This document shows positions 1 through 4,612 of a stretch of DNA of 6,666 bases, piece after piece. The position numbers and the translations under genes were made by a program. Every line of letters starts with the position of its first letter. Within the stretch, counting starts at the first letter, position 1. The stretch is from the NCBI GenBank assembly GCA_051001995.1, contig JBPCMT010000234.1:1-6666 (forward strand). The letters run 5' to 3'. The notes beneath the pieces were generated by a model. That model made no database searches. It was not told the origin of the DNA and saw only the letters and a list, made by a program, of their open reading frames with translations. Source of the stretch: CAWEHQ01 sp051001995 (lineage in GTDB: Bacteria; Actinomycetota; Thermoleophilia; Solirubrobacterales; Thermoleophilaceae).

Positions 1-43
1 CGGCCTCCGAGGATCAGGGACGTGGCGGAGCCCGCGCGCGGCG
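1..43. repeat. Left arm of fold-back inverted repeat
   Basis: Positions 1-34 are the exact reverse complement of 489-522. After one mismatch (35 against 488), pairing continues at 36-43 with 480-487. Read on the plus strand, positions 1-33 encode RPPRIRDVAEP, the same peptide as residues 11-21 of the minus-strand oxidoreductase. The repeat starts at the first base of the window, so it may extend further left. It looks like a template-switch junction with imperfect microhomology at 35-43. Confidence 0.9.
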
Positions 44-552
44 GCCACGACGACCCGGGCGCCCAGAAGCCGGGCCGCCTGCACCGCGATCTGGCCCACG
101 GCGCCGCTCGCGCCGAGCACCAGCACCCGCTCGCCCTCGCGCAGGCGCGCCCGCCACTCGAGCGGGAGCCACGCGGCGAGCCCCGCCACCCCGAGACAGG
201 CGGCCAGGGAGTCGTCGACGCCGTCGGGAACGGCGATCGCCCGCTCCTCCAGCGGCGCTGCCCGCTCGCTGAACGACCCCGCCCCGCCGAGGCCGCCGGG
301 CATCGGGAAGTAGACGCGCGCGCCCGTCGCGAGCGAGTCGGCCTCGAGCACCCGCCCGAGCCCCTCCTTGCCGGCGATGTAGGGAAGCTCAGCGGGGCCT
401 TCGTAGAAGCGGCCGGCCGCGATCGAGAGGTCGATCGGGTTGAGCGGGGCTGCGGCGACCTCGACGAGCGTGCATCCTTCGCCGCGCTCGGGCTCCGCCA
501 CGTCCCTGATCCTCGGAGGCCGGCCGATCTCCTCGACGAGGGCGGCAAGCAC
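1..552 (-). CDS. Quinone oxidoreductase-like MDR protein, partial, with chimeric 3' end
   Basis: This is the N-terminal part of a zinc-free medium-chain dehydrogenase/reductase of the NADPH:quinone oxidoreductase type. These are cytosolic enzymes that reduce quinones or enones with NADPH. Reading down from a GTG at 552-550 gives 184 residues. A GroES-like domain covers about 1-110, with APLNPIDLSIAAGRFY near 35-50 and PYIAGKEGLGRV near 57-68. A Rossmann fold begins at about 142, with the nucleotide-binding GASGAVG at 147-153. No zinc-ligand cysteine cluster is visible. The family normally has about 310-330 residues, so the catalytic C-terminal half is missing. Residues 174-184 (GLRHVPDPRRP) do not fit the family: they are read from a 34-base inverted copy of this gene's own codons 11-22. 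Real coding sequence therefore probably ends near position 35. The GTG start fits the usual N-terminus (LAALVEEIG), has no Shine-Dalgarno and lies 7 bases after a TAGCCT box, so it may be leaderless. The exact substrate is unknown. Confidence 0.85.
   Translation of the reverse strand, partial: MLAALVEEIGRPPRIRDVAEPERGEGCTLVEVAAAPLNPIDLSIAAGRFYEGPAELPYIAGKEGLGRVLEADSLATGARVYFPMPGGLGGAGSFSERAAPLEERAIAVPDGVDDSLAACLGVAGLAAWLPLEWRARLREGERVLVLGASGAVGQIAVQAARLLGARVVVAAARGLRHVPDPRRP
480..522. repeat. Right arm of fold-back inverted repeat (source copy)
   Basis: This is the partner of 1-43. It lies inside the intact 5' coding region of the oxidoreductase (codons 11-24), where the reading frame and the family match are continuous. 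This is therefore the original sequence, and the arm at 1-34 is the copy. Confidence 0.9.
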
Positions 553-559
553 CCGAGCG

Positions 560-565
560 AGGCTA
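560..565 (-). promoter_or_regulatory. Possible -10 box for the oxidoreductase gene
   Basis: Read on the minus strand this is TAGCCT, fitting the actinobacterial TANNNT pattern. It lies 7 bases before the GTG start at 552, the spacing expected if transcription begins at the start codon. I see no convincing -35 hexamer. The call is weak because a six-base TANNNT match can occur by chance. Confidence 0.3.
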
Positions 566-650
566 GCGCCGAACGCGGGCGCGGGCGTCCGCGGAGCCCG
601 TCGGGACGGCGACCCGACAAACGTGAAAGAGTCCGCTTGCAACTGCCAGC

Positions 651-663
651 GGAGGAGAGGAGC
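651..663 (+). promoter_or_regulatory. Ribosome binding site of the dodecin
   Basis: The purine-rich GGAGGAGAGGAG run has strong Shine-Dalgarno matches 7-14 bases before the ATG at 670. It fixes that ATG as the dodecin start and argues against the much longer open frame upstream. It is the clearest ribosome binding site in the window. Confidence 0.8.
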
Positions 664-669
664 GACGAG

Positions 670-885
670 ATGGCCGAGAGCGTCTACCGCGTCACCGATG
701 TCATCGGGGTAAGCAGCGAGTCCTGGGAGGCCGCGGCGCGCAACGCCGTCGAGACGGCGGCGAAGACGATCCGCGACCTGCGCATCGCCGAGGTCGTCCG
801 CCAGGACGTGCGGATCGAGAACGGCCAGGTGACCGGCTTCCGGGTCCGGCTCGCGATCTCGTTCAAGTACGAGTCGGGCGAGTAG
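670..885 (+). CDS. Dodecin family protein, SecE2-like (no flavin Trp)
   Basis: This is a 71-residue dodecin-like protein. Dodecins are small beta-alpha-beta-beta proteins that form hollow dodecamers; the classical ones store flavins. The N-terminal strand VYRVTDVIGVS (5-15), the helix SWEAAARNAVETAAKTIRDL (18-37) and two C-terminal strands (about 40-48 and 53-67, ending SFKYE) match the family in order and length. The classical family has LDWFEV after the helix, where the Trp stacks on the flavin. Here the segment is LRIAEV, with Ile39 at the Trp position. The SSESWE and RIAEVV pattern is closer to the mycobacterial SecE2 (Rv0379) branch, described as a calcium-binding dodecin; this comparison is from memory. 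Flavin storage is therefore doubtful and ion or other small-ligand binding is possible. The gene stands alone, divergent from the oxidoreductase, and is followed by hairpins that could end its transcript. Confidence 0.9.
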   Translation: MAESVYRVTDVIGVSSESWEAAARNAVETAAKTIRDLRIAEVVRQDVRIENGQVTGFRVRLAISFKYESGE

Positions 886-888
886 CGA

Positions 889-950
889 CGGCGCGCGCCG
901 GTACGCCACCCGGCGCTCGGCCGGGTGTCGGCGCGCCGGCGCCGGCGCGC
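889..950. terminator. GC-rich hairpin cluster, candidate terminator of the dodecin gene
   Basis: Three inverted repeats follow the dodecin stop codon. They are a 12-base palindrome at 889-900, an 8-bp perfect stem (907-914 with 920-927, loop GCTCG) and a 20-base perfect palindrome at 931-950 (half-site GCGCGCCGGC). There is no T-run after any of them, so this would be a hairpin-only terminator of the kind common in high-GC bacteria. The palindromes may also arise partly from the extreme GC content. Confidence 0.5.
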
Positions 951-956
951 ATCTTC

Positions 957-1009
957 CCGTCGCGAAGTGGTCTCAGAAGAAGTCTTTCGTAGGGACCACT
1001 TCGCGACGG
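957..1009. repeat. Long perfect hairpin (REP-like element or bidirectional terminator)
   Basis: The arms CCGTCGCGAAGTGGTC (957-972) and 994-1009 are exact reverse complements, giving a 16-bp stem. A U-G and a C-G pair at 973-974/992-993 extend it. The loop can form a small inner stem, 976-979 with 985-988. The arms are less GC-biased than the DNA around them, so a chance match is unlikely. Position (intergenic, after the dodecin) suits a REP-type dispersed repeat or a terminator. No second copy is present in this window. Confidence 0.7.
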
Positions 1010-1085
1010 AACATCGCAGCGCGACGCGTGCGACGCAGGCCGCAGGCCGGACGCCGCGCGTCCCGGGTCGCGGCCACGGCTCCCC
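1010..1085. other. Intergenic spacer with no recognised feature
   Basis: This is the remainder of the 235-base gap between the dodecin and the membrane-protein gene. It is very GC-rich and holds no convincing gene, RNA or strong repeat. Short open frames crossing it on both strands have no ribosome binding site and no family resemblance. Confidence 0.5.
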
Positions 1086-1114
1086 TGGAAACCGCGCGGC
1101 CGCCGGTGTAGGTT
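1086..1114 (+). promoter_or_regulatory. Promoter for the membrane protein-glpX pair, probably leaderless
   Basis: TGGAAA (1086-1091, 4 of 6 matches to TTGACA) is separated by 17 bases from TAGGTT (1109-1114, TANNNT type). The -10 box ends 6 bases before the ATG at 1121, so transcription would begin at or next to the start codon. The absence of any Shine-Dalgarno before 1121 agrees with a leaderless message. Confidence 0.55.
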
Positions 1115-1120
1115 TACGGC

Positions 1121-1606
1121 ATGGAGGCGTCGCAGGCCGAGCGCAAGCGGAGCTTCATTCAGCTGGGACTTCTCCAGAAGGCCGAGTACTTCGGCTTCCT
1201 GGCGGCGGCGGTGCTGTTCGTGTCGCTGTTCCTGCCCTGGTTCGACACGTCGCGCAACGTGAACTCGCGGATCAGCGGGCGTGAGGGACCGCTGACGGCC
1301 TTCGAGACGTTCGGAATACTGGACCTGCTGCTCGTCGCGGCCTGCACGGCGCCGTTCATCCTCGCCTACATCATCGTGCGCGGTCACGACCTGAGCTGGC
1401 GGCCCGGCGAGGTCACCGCGATCGTCGGCCTCACCGCGTTCGTCCTGATCATCTGCAACGGGATCGTCTTCGGCAAGCCGGGCGACGGCGTGGAGATCTC
1501 GCTGGCGATCGGCTGGCTGGTCGGGCTTATCGCGGCGGCCGGGGTCGCGATCAGCGGCTTTCTCCGCCAGCTTCGGGGCACCAAGCGCAAGCCGCCCGGA
1601 GTCTGA
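1121..1606 (+). CDS. Four-helix membrane protein of unknown function
   Basis: The gene encodes 161 residues with four likely membrane helices at about 22-41, 67-87, 97-117 and 126-147. The N-terminus is charged (MEASQAERKR) and the C-terminal tail basic (RQLRGTKRKPP), both probably cytoplasmic by the positive-inside rule. The first helix ends in LPWF (38-41), followed by a polar loop of about 25 residues that would lie outside. I see no signal peptide, cofactor motif or catalytic motif. Small four-helix proteins with an LPW at the end of helix 1 are frequent in actinobacteria, but I cannot name a family. The ATG is supported by a -10 box six bases upstream. glpX begins five bases after the stop, so the two genes probably share one transcript. 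No functional link to gluconeogenesis can be read from the sequence. Confidence 0.8.
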   Translation: MEASQAERKRSFIQLGLLQKAEYFGFLAAAVLFVSLFLPWFDTSRNVNSRISGREGPLTAFETFGILDLLLVAACTAPFILAYIIVRGHDLSWRPGEVTAIVGLTAFVLIICNGIVFGKPGDGVEISLAIGWLVGLIAAAGVAISGFLRQLRGTKRKPPGV

Positions 1607-1611
1607 TCTCC

Positions 1612-2649
1612 TTGCCGCGGGAGCACAACGCCGTCGTCGACGGCGCCCCCGGCGTGCCGTCGGGCGCGGCGCGGCCGGACCGCAACCTGGCCCTCGAGCT
1701 CGTGCGCGTCACGGAGTACGCGGCGCTCGCCGCCGCGCGCTGGGTCGGGATGGGGGACAAGGAGGCCGCCGACCAGGCCGCGGTGGACGCGATGCGGCTG
1801 ATGCTCGAGACCGTCCGCATGGACGGTCGCGTGGTGATCGGCGAGGGTGAGAAGGACGAGGCGCCGATGCTCTACAACGGCGAGCGGATCGGCGACGGCT
1901 CACCTCCGGAGGTGGACATCGCGGTCGACCCGCTCGAGGGCACCGAGCTCGCCGCCACCGGTGCCCCGCGAGCCCTGGCGATCATCGCGCTCGGCGCGCG
2001 CGACTCGATGTTCGACCCCGGCCCGTGCGTCTACATGGAGAAGATGGCCGCGTCGGCGCGCTACGCCGGGATCCTCGACCTCGACCGGCCGCTTGGCGAG
2101 ACGCTGCGGCTGATCGCGCGCGAGAAGGGAACCGATGTCCGCGACGTGTCGGTCGTGATGCTCGACCGTCCGCGGCACGAGGACGCGGTGCGCGAGGTCC
2201 GCGAGGCGGGCGGCCGGATCCGCTTCATCCCGCATGGCGACGTGTCCGCCGCGCTGATCGCGGTCGCCGGGGACTCTCCGGTCGACGTCCTGTGGGGGAT
2301 CGGCGGCACGCCGGAGGGCGTGATCACCGCCGCGGCGATCAAGTGCATCGGAGGCCAGCTTCTCGGCCGGTTGTGGCCGCGCTCGGACGAGGAGCGGCGC
2401 ACCGCGCTGGATGCCGGGTACGACCTCGACGAGATCCTGGACGTCGACCGGCTGATCACGGGTGAGGACGTCTTCTTCGCGGCGACCGGCGTCACCGACG
2501 GGGACGTGCTCCAAGGGGTCCACTACGAGCCGGTCGGGGTCACCACCGAGTCGCTCGTCATGCGGACGCGCTCGGGAACGGTCCGCAAGGTCCAGGCGAC
2601 CCACGATCGGGCGAAGCTGCGCGAGATAACGGGAGCGCGCGCCGGCTAG
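1612..2649 (+). CDS. glpX: Class II fructose-1,6-bisphosphatase (GlpX)
   Basis: This cytosolic enzyme hydrolyses fructose 1,6-bisphosphate to fructose 6-phosphate, the committed step of gluconeogenesis; class II enzymes need a divalent metal. The 345 residues contain the whole family pattern: RNLALELVRVTEYAALAAARWVG (24-46), GEGEKDEAPML (77-87), DPLEGT (106-111), GGTPEGV (231-237) and GEDVFFAATGVTDG (284-297). By alignment from memory to E. coli GlpX, the metal and catalytic residues Asp33, Glu57, Asp85, Glu88 and Glu213 correspond to Asp54, Glu78, Asp106, Glu109 and Glu235, all present. The start is a TTG at 1612 with GGAG ten bases upstream. A later in-frame GTG at 1654 has no ribosome binding site but would remove only a non-conserved leader. 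The gene follows the membrane protein by five bases and converges on the minus-strand gene ending at 2660. No strong terminator is visible between them. The function is secure; the start is less so. Confidence 0.96.
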   Translation: MPREHNAVVDGAPGVPSGAARPDRNLALELVRVTEYAALAAARWVGMGDKEAADQAAVDAMRLMLETVRMDGRVVIGEGEKDEAPMLYNGERIGDGSPPEVDIAVDPLEGTELAATGAPRALAIIALGARDSMFDPGPCVYMEKMAASARYAGILDLDRPLGETLRLIAREKGTDVRDVSVVMLDRPRHEDAVREVREAGGRIRFIPHGDVSAALIAVAGDSPVDVLWGIGGTPEGVITAAAIKCIGGQLLGRLWPRSDEERRTALDAGYDLDEILDVDRLITGEDVFFAATGVTDGDVLQGVHYEPVGVTTESLVMRTRSGTVRKVQATHDRAKLREITGARAG

Positions 2650-2659
2650 GACTAGATGA

Positions 2660-3313
2660 CTAGCGGCTGGCGCTCGCGCCGGTGTCCGGAGCCGGCTCAA
2701 GGGTGCCCACTACCGAGGGGGCCAGGTCTAGCCGTGCGAGCGAGCGCAGGAAGGCGTTCGTCACGATCACGTGGATCCGCAGCTGCGTGACGCGGTAGAG
2801 GACGCGGCCCACGCGCGAGAAGCGTCCCGAGCCGGCGATCATCGGGTAGAAGTTTGCGACCTCGGACGAGACGGTGACGCCGGTTTCGTCCGCCGGTCCC
2901 ACGGGGCGGCTTGAACGCCGCACCGCGATTCGCAGGAAGCCCCTGCCGCGCCCGCGCGGGATGACCAGCAGGCCGCGGTCGATGCGCCACGTCACCGCGC
3001 CTCGATCCGCCGACACGTCGTACTCGGGCGCCCTGAAGCGAAGGAGCACGAGCGGGCGGCGTACCAGCACGATCTCCCGCGAGTGCGGCGTGTAGAGGAC
3101 GCGCAGCAGGCCGAGCGAGACCCGCTCGAGGAAGCGCCAGTACGTGCGCGCGAGCCGCTCCAGGTACTCGGCCGACCAGATTCGCTCGAACTCGCCCTCG
3201 GGCAGGGAGAGGTCGGCGGTCTGCCTTGTGGTCACCGCGCCGTCGGCCGCCGCGAACGAGACCGGCGGCTCGCGGACCGAGACGCGCGCCGGTTGGCGCG
3301 ACCGCCCTCTCAC
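2660..3313 (-). CDS. Conserved-looking hypothetical protein coupled to moeA
   Basis: The gene encodes 217 residues of unknown function. The body looks like a real folded protein: FERIWSAEYLERLARTYWRFLERVSLGLLRVLY (42-74) is amphipathic helix rich in aromatics. It is followed by strand-like segments (REIVLVRRPLVLLRFRAPEYDV, TWRIDRGLLVIPRG, GFLRIAVRR) and EVANFYPMIAG (151-161). A last helical part, RVTQLRIHVIVTNAFLRSLARLDL, lies near 174-197. No signal peptide, long membrane helix or catalytic motif stands out. I recall similar unnamed proteins in actinobacteria but cannot assign a domain. The start is chosen at GTG 3313, which overlaps the moeA stop in a GTGA. A GTG at 3316 or at 3235 is possible; the first 30 residues look non-conserved, so the later one cannot be excluded. 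The overlap implies translation coupled to moeA. A role in molybdenum cofactor metabolism would be only a guess. Confidence 0.75.
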   Translation of the reverse strand: MRGRSRQPARVSVREPPVSFAAADGAVTTRQTADLSLPEGEFERIWSAEYLERLARTYWRFLERVSLGLLRVLYTPHSREIVLVRRPLVLLRFRAPEYDVSADRGAVTWRIDRGLLVIPRGRGRGFLRIAVRRSSRPVGPADETGVTVSSEVANFYPMIAGSGRFSRVGRVLYRVTQLRIHVIVTNAFLRSLARLDLAPSVVGTLEPAPDTGASASR

Positions 3314-4521
3314 CACGAGCTGAGGAGCTCTACGGCGACCCGTGAGCCGGAGCCGAGCTCCCCTTCGCCGGCGGGCACGAGCGCGAGCGCCCTCGCCCCC
3401 AGCATCGACGTCAGGATGTGCGAGCCCTGCTTCGGTGCCGGCGTCACGTGCCAGCCGTCGGGCTCCGCCGAGAGACTGCACCGGAGCACCTGGTCGCGCC
3501 GCGGGTCGCGCATCGCCGGCGCGTCCAGAAGCGCCGCCGTCCGCGTGTCGTCGGGGTCCGTGCCCGCGAGCCGGCGCAGCGCCGGTCGGGCGAAGAGGTG
3601 GAAGGTGACGATCGCCGAGACCGGATTTCCCGGCAGGCCGAAGACAGCGGCGCCGCCGCGGACGCCAAACCACGTGGGCTTTCCGGGCCTGAGGCTCACG
3701 CCCCAGAAGCGCTCCTCTACGCCGAGCCGCTTGAGCGCGGGCCTGACGTGGTCGTGGGGTCCCACCGACACGCCTCCCGACACGCAGACCACGTCGGCCT
3801 CCTCGAGCGCGCGGGCCAGCGCCCCAGCGGTGGCCTCGGCGTCGTCGCGCACGATCTCCGACCCGACCACTTCTGCTCCGGCGACCGCGGCCTGGGCAGC
3901 CACCGCGACGCCGTTCGAGCTCCGGATCTGGCCGGGGCCGATCGGCTGCCCCGGATCCACGAGCTCGTCTCCGGTCACGAGGACGGCCACCCGCGGACGG
4001 AGGGAGCAGCGCAGCCGGGCACGGCCGGCGGCCACCGCAACCGCGAGCTCCGGCGGTCCGAGCGCGATGCCTGCTGGCAGGACGGCGGCGCCGGCCCGCA
4101 CGTCCTCGCCCGCACGCCGGACGTTCGCGCCCGGCTCGGACTCCGGCACCGCGACGACTCCGTCGCCGCACTCCCTCACGCGCTCGACGGGGACAACGGC
4201 GAGCTCGGTCTGAGCCGGCACCATCGCGCCGGTGGAGATCGCGAGCGCCTCTCCCGCAGCCGGGCCACGGTCCGCCGGATGGCCGGCGCGCGACTCGCCC
4301 GCCACGCGCAGCTGCCGCGCCGGCCCGGGCACGACCGCGTAGCCGTCCATCGCCGACGAGTCGAAGGGCGGCACGTCCCCGTCGCTTTGGACATCCTCCG
4401 CCAGGATGCGGCCCAGCGCCTCTACAACTGGTACCTGCTCGGCCCCGAGTCGCCCGACCGACTCGAGGACGGTCCGGCGCGCGGTGGCGATGTCGATCAA
4501 CTCTGACACTCGTCCCATCAT
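3310..4521 (-). CDS. moeA: Molybdopterin molybdenumtransferase MoeA
   Basis: MoeA inserts molybdate into adenylylated molybdopterin, the last common step of molybdenum cofactor synthesis, in the cytosol. The 403 residues match the usual length of about 400-410. Visible motifs are PPFDSSAMDGYAV (51-63, including Asp59 as in E. coli MoeA), GANVRRAGEDVRAG (131-144), LVTGDELVDPG (181-191), SSNG (201-204), VSGGVSVGPHDHV (247-259), LRPGKPTWFG (278-287) and FGLPGNPVSA (294-303). The C-terminal beta-barrel domain IV, about 327-400, is complete. The start is the first of two tandem ATGs (4521, 4518); a GTG at 4509 is also possible. No strong Shine-Dalgarno is seen. The frame stays open upstream to 4881, but that part is antisense to the GGDEF gene. 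No other cofactor gene (moaA, moaC, mobA) is in the window. A GTGA overlap joins it to the downstream hypothetical gene. Confidence 0.96.
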   Translation of the reverse strand: MMGRVSELIDIATARRTVLESVGRLGAEQVPVVEALGRILAEDVQSDGDVPPFDSSAMDGYAVVPGPARQLRVAGESRAGHPADRGPAAGEALAISTGAMVPAQTELAVVPVERVRECGDGVVAVPESEPGANVRRAGEDVRAGAAVLPAGIALGPPELAVAVAAGRARLRCSLRPRVAVLVTGDELVDPGQPIGPGQIRSSNGVAVAAQAAVAGAEVVGSEIVRDDAEATAGALARALEEADVVCVSGGVSVGPHDHVRPALKRLGVEERFWGVSLRPGKPTWFGVRGGAAVFGLPGNPVSAIVTFHLFARPALRRLAGTDPDDTRTAALLDAPAMRDPRRDQVLRCSLSAEPDGWHVTPAPKQGSHILTSMLGARALALVPAGEGELGSGSRVAVELLSSW

Positions 4522-4612
4522 CTCAGCGGCTTCGCCGCCGCCCCGGTGGTTAGCATGGCCGTCATCGATCGAGGGAGGGGGCGGAGCCGCCGCGCCAGCC
4601 CGACCCGAGCAC
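4522..4612. other. Divergent intergenic region, moeA/GGDEF gene
   Basis: This short region should carry promoters for both moeA and the GGDEF-type gene. On the plus strand TAGCAT (4551-4556) fits a TANNNT -10 box without a convincing -35. A purine run GAGGGAGGGGG at 4571-4581 looks like a Shine-Dalgarno but sits 31 bases before the first in-frame start (TTG 4613), too far to serve it normally. Confidence 0.35.
4551..4556 (+). promoter_or_regulatory. Possible -10 box for the GGDEF-type gene
   Basis: TAGCAT matches TANNNT and is followed after about 15 bases by a purine-rich run. No -35 hexamer is recognisable at 16-18 bases upstream. The call is weak. Confidence 0.25.

Larger units (their letters stand above)
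553..669. other. Divergent intergenic region, oxidoreductase/dodecin
   Basis: This 117-base region separates the minus-strand oxidoreductase from the plus-strand dodecin, so it should hold promoters for both. The segment 616-645 is less GC-rich than its surroundings (around ACAAACGTGAAAGAGT), as expected near a promoter. I cannot assign clear -35/-10 boxes to the dodecin. Confidence 0.4.

Noticed and set aside
22..669. Plus-strand open frame that runs into the dodecin as an N-terminal extension of about 216 residues
   Set aside because: It is antisense to the well-matched oxidoreductase, begins in the inverted-repeat copy, has a low-complexity Arg/Pro-rich composition, and the dodecin has a strong ribosome binding site at its own ATG.
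2645..2664. GCTAG/CTAGC inverted repeat between glpX and the convergent gene as a terminator
   Set aside because: The stem is only five base pairs and is formed by the two stop-codon regions themselves; too weak to call.
1900..2700. 266-codon minus-strand open frame opposite glpX
   Set aside because: It is the antisense shadow of a secure glpX gene, with a charged, low-complexity translation and no motif.
3083..4213. 376-codon plus-strand open frame opposite moeA and its downstream gene
   Set aside because: It is antisense to intact moeA motifs, and its Ser/Arg/Pro-rich composition is that of a shadow frame.
4571..4586. G-rich run as a G-quadruplex
   Set aside because: It has only two runs of three or more G and one GG, not the four runs needed for a stable quadruplex.
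4406..4612. Upstream ATG at 4406 for the GGDEF-type gene
   Set aside because: It would overlap the 5' part of moeA on the other strand by over 110 bases and adds residues with no domain character.
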